This document shows, piece after piece, positions 48,118 to 61,500 of a stretch of DNA of 64,000 bases. The notes below the pieces were generated by a model. The model did no database searches and was not told the origin of the DNA. It saw only the letters and a list, made by a program, of their open reading frames with translations. The position numbers and the translations under genes were made by a program. How positions within the stretch are numbered: position 1 is the first letter of the stretch; each line of letters begins with the position of its first letter. The DNA is from Erythrophleum ivorense (lineage: Eukaryota > Streptophyta > Magnoliopsida > Fabales > Fabaceae), in assembly GCA_026724425.1 (NCBI GenBank), contig JAIUCV010000005.1, positions 40,459,784-40,523,783 on the forward strand. The letters are read 5' to 3'.

Positions 48118-49236
48118 TGATAATCACACCTAGAGGGGGTGAATATATATGTTGTGCAAAGAATGCATATTTCATACTTTTTCAAAAGTAGAGGATCAAT
48201 GGTCCTCTATCTCTATTTATAGAAGGTAAAAGACATTTGTACAAAACAGATGTGAATAGATAAAATACTTAAAATAAAGACAATGACTGGATGAATGTGA
48301 TGTTGAGAAAATGTTAACTTAATGCAGTTAATAATGCAAATGGTACTATTCTTAATAATGCAGTTAAGAAAGGTTCCTCTAAAAGTAAAGAAGTAAAGCT
48401 CAGCATACTTGAAAGATAACAACACTCAATGATTTATCTTGGTCTGTCAACCTTGACCTATGTTTAGTCCTTTTAAAACTTTTAAGGGATTTTTCCACTA
48501 ACAAATAATATACTTACAGAGATATGGTTAACGCCACTTACACATTTCACCACTTGGTGATTTTACAGCAGGGTTTTCTATAGCTCACCCTTAACTCCTT
48601 TTATGTTCACAAATACACGTCTTTTCTTTTACACAGGTTTCAAGCACAAATAAGATTGCTTCTTACAAGCTAATATATCAGACACTAAGCAATATTGAAT
48701 CTTGTATATTTCCCAGGTATTCAACACTTGTTTTTTTACTCTTTCAACATTCATTGTTTCAAATATATATAGACATCCTACATTGACTAGCTGTTAGAGA
48801 TAAGTCTGATCTTCAATGTTCATTTTTACTAGAGCATCTTTGATTTATCTCAAATGTTCAAAGCTTTCAACATTCGCAAGTTTTGCTATAGTATGCAGCT
48901 TCTATGGTCAGCTCGAAATTAATGTTGATTACAGAGCTTAAGATGATGATTGAAGTAAAACTTGTTTTCATGTAAGAATTAGACACAGGTGCAGCTAAAG
49001 TTTTTCTACTCATACTTATTTCATGTAAGGACCATAATTCTTTTGTCTTTTCTTCATTATTTCATTTGTCGTTTCGCACATAATCCAAACTTCTCAAAAA
49101 ACATATAAAAAACAATTAAAGCCTATAAGAGTTAACACTTGGCTTATACGGCCGAATGAGAAAATAGGCTTTTACATAAAACTTATTCATGTTTTGTTAT
49201 CATCGAAGTCTTTAGGCAAATAACCTTAAGCCAACA
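48118..49236 (-). repeat. 5' LTR of the SIRE-type element
   Basis: 1119 bp, with the same ends as 16315-17180. It includes a ~260-bp middle block (about 48705-48990) that is missing from the other LTR. The outer flank ctata (49237-49241) matches ctatg at 16310-16314. Confidence 0.88.
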
Positions 49237-51700
49237 CTATAGACTGACAATATTTGGGTGGTGGGCTTTAGATTTGGCCTTACCATAAGTGAACGATCTA
49301 GGATGGTGAATATAACAAAAGGCATGATGGAAATGGATCTAGGCTTAAATACTATTTTGGACTTGCAATCACCTAGGGGAGATTTCATACCCTTTTTTCC
49401 TTTTCCTCTGAGAATCATTCTTGAGTAGTACTTGTTTAATGGTACAGTAAGTATTAATGGAAATGGCCAATATGGGAAATCAGTGTTGCGCCATATTGAA
49501 TTACATAAATGGGATTGTAACAGAATTATGGAAATTGATTAGAATATGAAATTTATTAATTTAAATTTTGTAACCCAATCAAGATTAAGGAAGAAGTGAA
49601 ATAGGAAATGGGATTTGCCATTTAGAGTTTGTAAACAAAGATTAAATATATCATTATCAACTATTAATGAAATGCAGGAGCTAAGGCAATCTTCTGAGTT
49701 AGGTCTAAGACAGTTTTGGGAAGCTTTTTCACAAAAGCTTTCAGAGGTGCCATGATCCTTTTAAGTTGGAATTGCCATGGTTTTAGGAAAACCACAGTAG
49801 TTCAATGTCTTCAGACATTAATGTATATATATCACCATGACTTTCTTTTCTTAATGGAAACAAAGTAGGCTGTAAATAAAGTTGCTAGAAGGTTCTGCTA
49901 TGTTGCATTAAATTAGGTTTTTGGGTCTAAGAAATGGGTAGAAGTGAAGGCCCATTTCTTGGTTTCCATGATGACTTGTAGTGCTAGTTGTTGGATCCAT
50001 TTCCCTATTGGCTACACCTTAGAGTCATAAATCCACAAGGTTAGCTATTGTATGTTACTTTTGCCCATGGTTTCCTTGAACATTTTGATAGACATATTCA
50101 TTGGAATTGGTTTAAACTATCTACATAATATATTACTGGACTTTAGGTAGCAACTGGGGATTTTAATACAATTTTATACTTTTAGGGTGCAACCTAGTGC
50201 TTTGTTAAGTCAAGTGGTAAATCTAGGAAAATCTACAGTGGTTTTCAGCCTTTATATGCCTTATGTGATTAAAAAATAATTAGCTAGTTTTTTTGGTGTC
50301 AGATTTACTTCCCCAGTTAAGAAAATAGCTCGAAACCCATATAGATCCAGGCCCCCAAGACAAGGAAGTAGTTGAAAAAATTGATAGGAAACTTTAAGCA
50401 CTGAAGTCAAATATGCTTTCTCAAGCAAGTAGGGTGACCCTTATAAGATTGGTACTTAAATTTGTCTTGTCGTATCCTCTATCTTGTTTTGACCTCCTAT
50501 AGAAATATTTCACATTCCAAAAGGAAAATGTATCTACTTCAATGGTTGGAAATAAGTAAGCCAAGGAACGAGGATGGTATTAGTATAAAGAAAACTCAGG
50601 AATTTAATAGACCTAAAGCATGTATGGCGATTGGATTTTAAGGCTAAAATATTGTAAGGATTACCATATGGAAAACTTAATAATCATTCAACTACAACAT
50701 GGATTTAGAAGGGTATTAGAAAGTCCATGTTTATTATTTGTAATAAATGCCAATGAAAAGTGGGAGACGATTCTACAATTCTTTTAAATAACCACTTATG
50801 ATGGCCAATGCAAATAAACACAACATTCTTACCTAATGGTGAGTAATCTTATCCTATATAACCAAAGTAAATAGAATAAAAAGGTATTACAACAACTTTA
50901 CTTGCCATAGCAAATTCAATAGATAAGGGCCTTACCAATATCATTCACAAATTAGAAAGATAAACTAGTTTGGGATGGTAATCATTTAGGAACATATCAA
51001 CTACAAGATGGATATGCCTTACAAATACATTCTTCATATGCATCTTAATAGTAGTAAACTAGGAGAAGAAATGGAAATTACGTCTTCCTTTTTGAGTAGT
51101 CATGTTTGCTTGGAAGATTCCGTGAGACATTCTTTTAACCTTAACTATTCTTAGAGCTCATCACATATAGATTGAAGAAAAATGCTCCTTCTGTTAATAG
51201 CCAAATAAGACTTTCAATCACCTTTTTTTAACTTATCCATTTGCTAGAGCAATGTGGTTTGTAAGCCAAGTAGGTATGCACAATGATTACTTACAACATT
51301 AGATATTTTTTATTGGATTCAAAGATGGGTAAAAGTTTACCAGAGGTCCATGAAAGACAAAAGATTTACTAATGTGACTTGTCTTATCACTCTCTATGTG
51401 ATTTGGTATGCCTGGAATTATAGATTGTTTACCAATATAGATCATGGTCTTTAAGACACATTAAGTATGATTAAAAAATTAAGATACTAGTATCTAAATC
51501 TTTCAATTCATGAGAAGCATAAGGAAAATCGTGAAGTGAGGTATCATATTCAATTGTGGATAGGTCAACCATTCAGGCAGCAATGGTATCTTATGTTTCA
51601 AGTGTCCAAGAAGGATGCCAAAGAATGGAAGACTGAAGTTCTTATTATCATTTGGTTAAAACCTTATACTTTATGGAAATGGATCTAGACAGATGAATGT
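49237..51700 (+). pseudogene. L1-like LINE relic (endonuclease and C-terminal zf-RVT region)
   Basis: ORF2 begins at the ATG at 49752: MILLSWNCHGF..., then FLFLMETK and a stop. WNC-G and LMETK are the N-terminal motifs of plant LINE endonucleases, and GDFN is read near 50157. At 50949-51030 the frame DKLVWDGNHLGTYQLQDGYA matches the segment that precedes the zf-RVT domain. At about 51070-51300 pieces such as MFAWKIP, EEKCSFC and TFNHLFLTYPFARAMWF match zf-RVT. The RT between them is not recognisable, so the copy is internally deleted or badly decayed. Stops are frequent. The SIRE element lies directly at its left edge. Confidence 0.65.
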
Positions 51701-52300
51701 CACCAAACTCATTAATATGCTATTATAAGGTACTTGAAATGTAATGTGGTTTTTGGAAAACTAGCAGATAATTCAAAATCCTCATTAGTACCCTATGTTC
51801 ATAATTTTGCAAAGGAAAACACTTGGTCAAAGTTTACAATGTAGGCAATTAGGTCCGGTTCAACAAGTACTTTGACAAGATATTTTGAATTTAATGAATA
51901 AATACTAATCATTTAGTTATTTGTATATACCTCATAGATTAGGTCAAGTAGTTAAGGATTATCTAAAAAGTGACGTATTATTTTCTATTTAATTAGTTGT
52001 TTTTTTCTTATGCAAAAAATATATATTTATATAATATATGGTACATAGAATATATCATAGAATACATGTATCATATGATAACTAAATATTTTTAATGATT
52101 TATTAAATTGTTGTAGATTCTAATTATAATAATGAACATTTTAAGTTGTTTGAATTTTATTAATTTTTTAAAAAAATTATATTAAATAAGTCAAGCTTGA
52201 ATTTTGAAGTTAAAAGAATAGTGATAGGCCTAGGCTTATATTTTGAATTTTAAAGACAAGATGGATCTAAACCTTAATAATAAATTTTACTATTAGAATT
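51701..52300. other. AT-rich flank, no gene
   Basis: Very AT-rich sequence with short tat runs. I see no coding signal, LTR or repeat that matches elsewhere in the window. Confidence 0.5.
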
Positions 52301-52779
52301 AGAAGAAAGTACATTTCAGTCTAATGAACTTATAGTCTAAAAACACTATTGCTAGCTAAATTATAAAACAAAATGTTTTGTCTCCTAAACTATCATAAAA
52401 AGTGAAAATGTTAATAATCTATTATATAATGTATAATAGCCATGTGACTAATAGAAGTTGACTTTTGAGCCTTTGAAAGTCAACCTATGCTATCCATTTT
52501 AAGTAAAACAAAGCCAATTTGTGCTATCTATTTTAAGGGAAAAAATGTCCTTTTCAAAGTGATACCAATACTATCTTAAAATAGATAGTAAATGTTTACT
52601 TTTAAAGGCTTAAAATTCAACTTTTGTTGGTTAATGGTTACTAGATGTTAAATTTAACATATAAATAACCATTGCACTTTTTATGATAATTTAGGAGACA
52701 AAATGTTGCTTTTTAAAGTTCAAATACTAATGTTATAATTAAGTTATAATTTAAAGGGGATAAAATGTAGTTTTCCCTT
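52301..52779. mobile_element. Foldback/MITE-like element
   Basis: Almost the whole 480 bp folds on itself around about 52538. The best arm pair is 52375-52404 against 52674-52704, with 28 of 29 positions complementary (core cactttttatgat). Outer arms (about 52301-52345 against 52735-52779) and inner arms (about 52450-52500 against 52565-52620) also pair imperfectly. It has no ORF. Target duplications are not clear. This is a non-autonomous DNA-type hairpin element or an inverted duplication. Confidence 0.65.
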
Positions 52780-52849
52780 AAAGCTATGCTCAATTGACCA
52801 TGACTTTGCCACTCTTAATATTGATATATTAGAATATTAGATGAACTAA

Positions 52850-53838
52850 TCTTATTTTATTTTTTCATCATTCATAGACTAATTCTACTTGGCTAAACCT
52901 AGCATGTATTAGGAACTTATTATGTCATAAGCCAATCTTAAATCCAACAATTATTTTGGATAGATATTGGTTGGAATAAAAGTCAATTTTATTCTAATAT
53001 TGTTGAGAGAATTGATAGATACTTACAAGGTTGGAAGTCTTAACTTTTATCTCAAGTCGGCTATATGACCTTAATACTAGAAGCAATTAGCTCTTCCCTT
53101 ATATACTCACAATCAATTACCCAAAAAGCATTGCCAACAAATTGATTGGAAAGTTGCTAATTTCTTTTAGGGCTATACTAATAGTGTACCAAAACTACAT
53201 TTATTGTCTTGTTTGAAATTATGTAATTTGAAAGAGACAAAGAGCCAAGGGTTTTAGCACATGCATTTAATAAATTTTGCTATTTTAGCTAAAAATAAAA
53301 AGAAATTTGCTTTATGGGTACTTCTCAATCACTTTATGTGAAAGTTTTTCAACTTAAGTATCTTAAAGATCATTATGCTAACCTTCTTCATAAGCAATTA
53401 GCTATGACCTAGATATGGAAAGGCATATGGAGGGCTAGTTTTGTTGTTTGTTTGAACCTCTAATGGCAAATTGGTGTAGGTCAAACTAGCTCTCTTACTA
53501 ATCACCATTTGTAGCCAATGTAAGCTAATTCTTCCTTTCATTTTTCAAAAGGTTAAGGATATCATGTTGTATAATAGTGGTACTTGGAATGCCAAGGCTC
53601 TTCAATTTATGTATTCTTAGATAGAGGTACAATAGATTACAAGCCTAATGTTCTTTATCACTAGTCAAACTGATCACTTAAGATGGTTAAGTAATAAAAT
53701 AAGTGTGTATAAAGTTGTGAATAAATATAAAATATTGTGCCAAGAGAATTAAGTAGGGATAGATTTTGGAAGGTTTAGGTGCCACACTGAAATCTATTGT
53801 CTAGATGGAAACTACTTACCCAATCTCTTTTCACAAAT
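52850..53838 (+). pseudogene. Second LINE relic, RT C-terminus to zf-RVT, left part
   Basis: Translated pieces read NIVERIDRYLQGWKS, LLSQVGYMTLI (about 52996-53070), the GWK-LLS-GR-TLI block at the C-terminal side of plant LINE RTs. They continue with IWKGIWRASFVV (about 53415), VKDIMLYNSGTWNAKALQF (about 53550), DHLRWLSNKISVYKVVNKYK (about 53670) and FWKV...SRWKLLTQSLFTN (about 53768-53838), leading into zf-RVT. It is interrupted at about 53840 by a TA repeat and a Tat-like LTR and resumes at 62042. Many stops. Confidence 0.7.
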
Positions 53839-53840
53839 GA

Positions 53841-53856
53841 TATATATATATATATA
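53841..53856. repeat. (TA)n microsatellite at left insertion boundary
   Basis: An uninterrupted ta run adjoins the Tat-like LTR; a matching (AT)n run lies at its other end (62019-62041). Confidence 0.9.
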
Positions 53857-54219
53857 ATGACAAGTAATATAAAAAACTTGGTAATAAGTGTCAATCCCAC
53901 AAGGATAGGTACTTATTATTCTAAATATTTTTTGATATGATAGAAATTGGTGTCACATACTTACACTATGGACATATTTGCATACTAATGTTCTAAGTTT
54001 TCCTAGTCATAAGCCATTTGGACATTTAATCAAACACATTAAAAGCATGAAAAAACAAGGACTCTAAGACTCAAGACACTCAATCAAAACACACAAAAAC
54101 ACAAATGATTTAAATCTAATAATGCTGGAGATGTGAGATTTATTTGTATTTCTTCTCTTGCTCAATTAGATGCTTCTAGTTCATATAGCTTCATTTACAA
54201 CAATACTTCACACATAATT

Positions 54220-57200
54220 TGTAACACCATATATTTCTAGCTTAATTCCTATCATTTCTAAGTCTCACATTATAAATTACACAAAGGGAATAGGAAAATG
54301 GCATTAAAATAATACCTTATTTTGCATTGCGTTGCGTATAAAAATTTCATTCCGCGTCACACGGACCATATGAGCTCCTACATCACATTCTCATATTTAA
54401 TTACATTAATACAACTCATTTACATTACCAAAGTTGGCCCACAACTCGTGGAATTCAAAGGGGAGCATCAAACTCACACTATTATTTTCGGCTAGAATTT
54501 TAGTTTTTCTGTCACAATTTCGAAAATTCATAATTAAATCCACAAAAATTGAAACCCAACAAAATTTACAATTCCAAAAAGATCTAGATGTCTACCCCAT
54601 GGTAAAAATAATTTCAGCTCATGAATCATTAAGGAAAGAACATTTAACATTCGAAAAGCCATTGAAGTCGCTATTAACTGGGCTACTGGTTCAGATTACT
54701 GATATGAAGTTTCAAAATTTATAACTAATTCTAGAAAATTAAAATTATGCATTCTTGGCTATTTTGGAAAACTAAACATGTCTACTTTATGCCAAACATA
54801 TGTCCATGCCATGAAACATGACACAGAAAACGTTTGACACATGAAAAGGTGAAAAGATTCGGATAGCTACTGGTACTGATGCAAGTGTCTGCTATAAATT
54901 TTGAAAATATCCAATTAATTCTAAAAAAATCCAATCCATGCACATGATACCAATTTGGAAAGCTATGAATATTAATTTTATGATAAAAATAACTTAAACT
55001 AGAGCAAGCACGTTTAGCTACTAAAATTCAATGGAACAATGACTCAGGTCATGTTGCACTACTGTTGCTATTCCAGAAATTCAAAAATTCATATCTCTTA
55101 GCTCAGACCTTCAAATGAGGTGCTTCTAGTTGCTAAAACTCATTGTGAATGTCAAGTTTCTGTCTATAAAATTTCATAGCCATTGGACCATGTATGCTCC
55201 TCGGATGACACAATTTCACAACTGACCAAATGAACAGTACTGGTACAAATATGAAATTTTGATACCAACTTTGAAAATTCATAAAAAAATTCCACAGACC
55301 TCTAAATGACCTGATATTTAGCTTTCTAAAAAGATTTAGGAAAGATTTAATTTTATGCAAAATTTTAAGTCAAGAAGAGATCATTTAGTCAGACTTTGCT
55401 ATAGCTCAAGATTATGGCACTTTTGGTCACAACAAGAGACAAATTTAGTCCAAATGAGCTTTACATTGCTACACACACATTTGAGCAACTTAAAAAGCAT
55501 AAATATGGCATAAATGAGTCTCTCATAAGGTATGAATCATCATACAACTCAAATTCATTATGCCACTTCCATAAATATACAAGCACAAATAGGCTTCCAA
55601 GGGGTCAAATTGCACAATTCCATTCATTTAACTCTATTCTTAATACATATACTATCTTTACATAGTTTTACACTTCTTTAAAGTTTCATTACTCAAAAAT
55701 AACATATACATATATTCTTTGACATTCTAATACATCAAAACTAGCAAAATTTGCTAAGAGATGGATATTTAAGCTCCTTAGCTTCCATCCTTTAGATCTT
55801 GAACTCCACCTAGATCATATGAGATGAGAGAAAGGAGGGAGTGAGATTCATTGAATCTCAATAACTCATACATCTATCCAAGCACATTTTCAAGGCATAT
55901 AACATATCAAAGGTACAAGTATGCAATCAATCAATTCATAAAGCATTCCACTTTCACATTTTTATGTCACAAACTCATGTCAAGCATAAGAATGAGCTCT
56001 AGGGACTTTTTGTTTGGCCTCACCCCATTTTTAGGACTTTTGGATTGCCTTGCTCTTGGTTTTTAGAACTTTTGACTTAGCCTCACCCATCCAAGGGACT
56101 CTTAGCTTTGTCTCACCCATGCCATGAGACTTTTGACATCTCCTCACCCATATTAAGGGACTTTTGGCACTACCTCACCCTTATGAGCCATTTCCACAAT
56201 TCAATGACATTCAAGAAAGCACATTGGTACCAAAATAGCAACATAGCATCAAGTGGCATGTCTCAAACATACAAATATATACACAAGCACACAATGATAC
56301 ATATGCAACAAGAAAAGGTGGAGAGCTACCTTAGTGTAAATTCAAGCTTTACTTTGTTTGTTCTTTCTCCTTTTCAGTTCCACAAGCACAATGAGGTGGG
56401 GTTGCATTTCCTTGGCCTATTCACAATAAACAACACTTAATTATACTCTTGGAACAAGTTATAACATTCAACTCACTCTTAAGACTACACTTTGTTCTAT
56501 TTGTCACAATATGGTTCCATTAAGGATCTAATGAAGCAACTACACTAATAAACCTTCTTGGTTCCATTCTCTTGCCATATTTTAGACCTCTTAACCTCAT
56601 TTAAGGTCCTTGAAGCCATCACACGCTCACTTTCACAAACCTAGGTCCATGTTACTTCATAAGGTTACATTATGGAAGCCATTGCCTCATCTCCCAACCT
56701 AAAGCTTCTAAATTTTTTTCAAGGGTTTCTCCTATCTTCTTTTATCATATGAAGTCCCAAATCAAGTTTGGAACCATTTAAAACATCCCCTAGCTATCTC
56801 TAAGGGTCTTGACTGATTTATGCTTCTATTAAAGACCTATGAAGTTTGGGATTTTTTCTTAATGGATGGGGCACTTGGGAGGCTCCCTAGGAGTCTTAGA
56901 AACTCAAACAAATACTCACATATGATGGGGAAGTTTTGAATCAACCCAGATTTTAAACTATGTTCAAGCACCCTACATTTTTTTAACTTGAGTTTTACTA
57001 GTTTTCCATGCAATTTTGTGGTATTTCCCAACTCCCCATAGTTTAAAACTCTCAATTCTCTCTCATTTCAAAACAAAATCTCCTCCCCTCTCATGGCTTT
57101 AGTCTGACCGAACACACACACTAAGGGAACAAGAAGGAGAGGTGATGGAGAGTTAAGAATTCACCTTAAATCAAGCCCTCTTTAAGAGTTCTTCTTTTTC

Positions 57201-58017
57201 CCTCTTCCTCCTCCTTGAATTTCGAATTTCTCTCCTCTAGTCTGACCCTAAATCAGCAGCAAAAATTACATTAAAATCATGGAAAGATGAAGCAAGAAGA
57301 GAAGGATGAAGTTTCAAAAGGAAAAAATAGCAAAATCTTACACTTTCTCACCTTTACTTGGCTTTTCTTCCTCCCTCTTTTCCCCTCTTTGTGCGCCCAA
57401 GATAGAAGCTCTTTTTCTGAGATTTGGGCAGAAGAAAGTCAGTTTAGGGAGGGAGAGAATGAATGTGGCTTAAAAAGGAGAATTTAGAAGCTTCCTTTGA
57501 TGATTTGTTTCCATTTTTGCCCTTTCATAATGGTATTTCCAGTTTGTCATTTTAGCTCTTTTTTTAGAATTGTCTTTTCCATTATAAATTTTAAGTTCCC
57601 AATTTAATAAAATGCCTTTAGAATCACTCAAATTGGAGCTAAAACCTTCCCGAATGAACCAGTCAAAGTTCGGGTCAACCGACGTCGAAAAAAGTACACC
57701 AGAGGGGCTTTACCGGTCCCGGAGCTTCCATAATTTTTGGGGCCTCTGAGAACCCTAGGCAACTCAAAGTTTTTGTTTAAAAAGTCTTCTTAGGTGTTTT
57801 TCCAAAATTACACTCATTTACGAAAATGCTACTAGCTTTTCAAAAAAAATTTTGAATCACTCCGACCCCAGTCTGTGAGCAACTCAAGACTCAAATCCTT
57901 ATTTTCTATTATTTAAAATTTTATCAAAATTTTATTTGGCCTTGAATAGCTCATCTCAGAGGACTTTCTTTTCAAATTGGCCCATTTCAGTATTTTTATA
58001 GCTTACCGAGCGTTACA
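54220..58017 (-). mobile_element. Family-1 solo LTR
   Basis: The plus strand runs tgtaacacc...gcgttaca, 3798 bp, with perfect duplications taatt at 54215-54219 and 58018-58022. No internal region. It has a reversed ~31-bp array of cctcaccc (56018-56180). Frames such as 54434-54724, 56108-56440 and 57287-57487 lie in the LTR and match no protein. Confidence 0.93.
56018..56180 (-). repeat. ~31-bp periodic array in family-1 LTR
   Basis: cctcaccc or a near form starts at 56018, 56048, 56081, 56111, 56142 and 56173 (spacing 30, 33, 30, 31, 31). gggacttttgg-like blocks lie between. This is the reverse complement of the array in the Tekay LTR. Confidence 0.8.
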
Positions 58018-58623
58018 TAATTCCTAGGTTAACCTCACAATTCTTTATTTAAAACAATACTTCAAATTATGATCTATGTTGTGTGTGAATTATCCTTCTC
58101 CTAACTTCATTTAAATTAATAACTCACTAGGATTTAGAATCAATTAGAAAAATCCTTAAACAACGTGCATTGGAACTTAATTTAAAACAATACTTCATTC
58201 CAATAAATCATCCATCATCTAACCGATTGTAGAAAGATTCACAACATAAATTCTTAAGTAGAAAAATCAATACAAATACAATGTTATTCTTCCAATATCA
58301 TATAGATCCAAATCAATTATAAAAGAAAAAACGTAATTGGAGAAGAAGCAAATAAGAGAAGAAAGATGCAAATTATCACTCAAAACGAATATCCAACATG
58401 ACTTGCCAAAGAAGAGTAGGAGATTTGACATCAAAATGCTTTCTCCTTGATATCTTCATTACTTTCTTCTTTTTCAAACTCCTTAGCCTCTAAGATACTC
58501 AAGAACTTAGAAAAATAGAGAAAACCTTAAGCTAGATTGTAAATGTTCAAAAGTTCATTTTTCCTTTTAAGTTTCCTTATTTATAGAAATTCTCATCCTA
58601 GCAACACAACACCAAAGGCCGTA

Positions 58624-61500
58624 TGTAACAGCCAAGAATGAGAAAAGAAAGGGAAAAGAAAAGAGTTGAAGATCTCCAAGGGCTGAAAATTCTAAGTCTT
58701 TTCGCCACAGCCCAACTATAGCGAATTCTCGAGTTCGCCATAGCGAGAAATGGCCTCGCCATAGCGAGAATGCCCTATCGCCATAGCGAAAATGGTTCTA
58801 GCTATAGCGAGTGCGGGCATTCCATACAAAAACTAGGGAGTTGCTCGTCGTAGCGACGCCATAGCGAAGGCAGAGGTCTGGAACAAACACGAGCTCGCCG
58901 TAGCGAGGGCAATGACTCGCTATAGCGAGAGCGATCCAGAAAAGCGAGAAAAAGAGAATTTGACTTTTTAAAAGCTTCCAAATCTCTTCTTTCTTCTTCT
59001 AACCGACTCAAGCTCGCTTTAGGAGAGAGAAAAGGGCAGAGGAGAGAGAGAGAGAAGCTGAGGAGAAGAAGAAAGGATAAGAAAGGTAAGGATTCTCATA
59101 GCTTTTCTCTTTACATGTTGCCCTTCTCCTCTTCCCCTCTCTTTCCACGGTTTAGATAGCAAAGATGGTTAGGTCTTGAGTTTGGTTCAGAAGAGAGAGA
59201 TTGGGAAATCACTCTTGAGAGAGGTTAGAAGTTATGTAGTCTTCTCTTTCTTGCTTTCCTTTCCTAAGAGTATGAGAATTTGAGAAAAGAGAGAGGATAA
59301 CTAATGGACTCTAGTGAGAGAAAGAGACCTAGGTTAAGGAGATCAATAGAGTTGATGAGAAGAGATCCCTAGCTTAAGAATTAAGTATTGAGGAATTAAT
59401 TCTATGCTTTTGTGTGGTTAGGCTCAAGAGAAGTCCCCCATCTAGAAGTGGTAGTGAAATCCACAAGGGAGGAAACAAGTGAAAGAGGAAGTAGTGAATA
59501 GCTAACCAGGTAGTTCTCTCCACCTTCTTTCATGCATAATTGTGTGTTTACATTGTCTTACTTGTATGTATGTATGATATGAGTTATGAGAAGTGTGTTA
59601 GCATGATGATATGTTATGAAGTGAAATGATGATTTATGTGATTTGTTTTGGTTTGCTTGAGGAATGGAAAAGCCAATAACCCTATAGCCAAGGTGAGGAT
59701 GAGCCAAACCCTTAAGTTGGTTGAGACAAGAGTAAAGAGTCTCCCAAAAGTGAGGTTGACTCCCAAAGAGTAAGGGTTGAGTCTAAGGACCTCTTAAGAA
59801 TGGGTGAGGCAAGTCCAAAAGCCACAAGTGAGTGGGTGAGGCTAATCCAAGTACTTAGCAAGCTTCTAAATGTTATGTATGGCCTACTCACATGTTGAGG
59901 ATGTTTTTCCTTTATGCATGGCCAATTTACATGTTTTAAATGCTTTCATCATGATTTTATATGCTAACATGCCATACATGCACAATGAGACTTGTTTGCA
60001 TGCTATATATGTATGATTGAATGAGAGATGAACTACTGAGATTCTTCGAATCTCACCCTCCCTCTCCACCATCCAAACATGCCAGGTGGACCAAGTGAGG
60101 TAAGAGATGGGAACCATCATCAAGCATGAGGCTAGGGAGACTACAGAAAAGTGTAAAGGAATTTCTTGTAAATACATTGTACATGAGACAAGTGATGTAA
60201 AGTAATGATGTAACCTTTATGAATGATTGTAAGCTAATACATGTATGACGAATGTATGAGAATGAGGCCTATTATGAATGAAGAGGCAATTTTGATGTGA
60301 AATGCTCAATGTTAGTATAGGCTATATGGGTGCATAAGTGGGCATGGGGTAGTGAGTTTATCCAATCTAAGTTGTCAGACACTTGAGCCATGTTTGATGG
60401 CCCCTAGAGATGCTTTCTCATGTGCTCAAAGGGTCATAGAGGTAGAAGAACCAAGATTGGATCCCATGAGCCCTATTTTTAGCCAAGAAAGTGGCTTTTT
60501 GCACATGATGTCAAGAGGTAACCATATGACCTCTTCTTGCTATGAAATTTGACATGCAACTAGATCATGTTTAGAGCTTTTTGGGAAGCTAGAGTTCATG
60601 TCATTTAGAGGTCTATAGCATTCTCTATGATTTTTCAAAGTTGACATCAGAAATTCGGATTTCAGAAAACACTGTTCATTTGGTCAGTTTAGAAATCGTG
60701 TCATCCGAGGGGCAAACGTAGTCTAATGGCTACGAAATTTTATACACAGAAACTAGATGTTCACAGTGACTTGTAGGAACTAGAATCACCTCATTTAGAG
60801 GTCTAGAGAGGAAGATATGCAATTTCGAAGTTCTTGCCCAGAATCAGACACCCAACCAAACCCGAAGTACTGTTTCATCGGTTTCCGGAAGTTTGGCTTG
60901 GTGAACTGATCTGGAGATATTTTTCTCCTCTAGCTAACATCCTCATATTTCCATAGAGATATTGTTTTCAAGCATTGGATTTTTGTGGAATTAGTTAGAC
61001 ATTTTCAAAGTCCATATCAGTAAACTGTGACAGCAAAGGAGCCCCCTCTGACCAGTGAATGATTTTGATGTCAAACTCAGGATATGTGAGATATTGAGAC
61101 TTCTACATATTTTTAGCATGAAGCAGACGTCTTAAGCTTTCTATAATGACCGAGATCATGCAATTACGATTTTTCTGCATTTAGTTATGAATTTCCAAAC
61201 TTAGCCTAGAAATGAAGCAAAATCTGCCAAGAACGAAAATGCATGTCTCAAATCCCTTTTTGCTTTCCATGAGTTTAAAGCATGTTGTTGGGATTGAAAT
61301 GAGTCTTAGTAGTATAATTAAGCATGAGGATGTAGAGAAAGAGCTCACCCGGTCCATGTGACTTTCAGTGGAAATCTACCCATACATAATGCCATAGAAA
61401 AGAAGCATAAGGTAGAGCAAATAACCTCCCTTGTATGCTTAGCATGTGTATATGAGTATGTAAGGCATGATGGGTATGAGCTAAAAAGTAAGGTGTTACA
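58624..61500 (+). mobile_element. Family-2 solo LTR
   Basis: It runs TGTAACAGCC...GGTGTTACA, 2877 bp, flanked by ccgta (58619-58623) and cccta (61501-61505), a 5-bp duplication with one change. Orientation is opposite to the host Tat-like LTR. No internal region. A palindrome array lies in its 5' part. Confidence 0.88.
58702..58929 (+). promoter_or_regulatory. Palindrome array in family-2 LTR
   Basis: 12-mers of TCGCCATAGCGA/TAGCTATAGCGA form start at 58713, 58735, 58756, 58778 and 58799 (22, 21, 22, 21 bp apart), with further copies at 58845, 58856, 58895 and 58917. A weak extra copy at 58702 is 11 bp before the first. Confidence 0.7.

Larger units (their letters stand above)
16315..49236 (-). 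mobile_element. SIRE/Maximus-type Ty1/copia element split by nested insertions
   Basis: Two LTRs in the same (minus) orientation bound the region: 16315-17180 and 48118-49236. Both read TGTTGGC...GATTATCA in element sense. The outer flanks are ctatg (16310-16314) and ctata (49237-49241), a 5-bp target duplication with one change, so both LTRs belong to one insertion. Inside, in element order from the right, are PBS, gag, RT C-terminus/RNase H, env-like ORF and PPT. Protease, integrase and N-terminal RT are missing; a deletion joined to the nested Tekay copy explains this. The rest of the length is nested LTR elements. The gag C-terminal coiled region and the downstream env-like ORF place it with SIRE/Maximus. 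Confidence 0.85.

Noticed and set aside
49237..53838. A single LINE covering both LINE segments
   Set aside because: Both segments contain the zf-RVT region, so they must be two copies, even though neither is complete.
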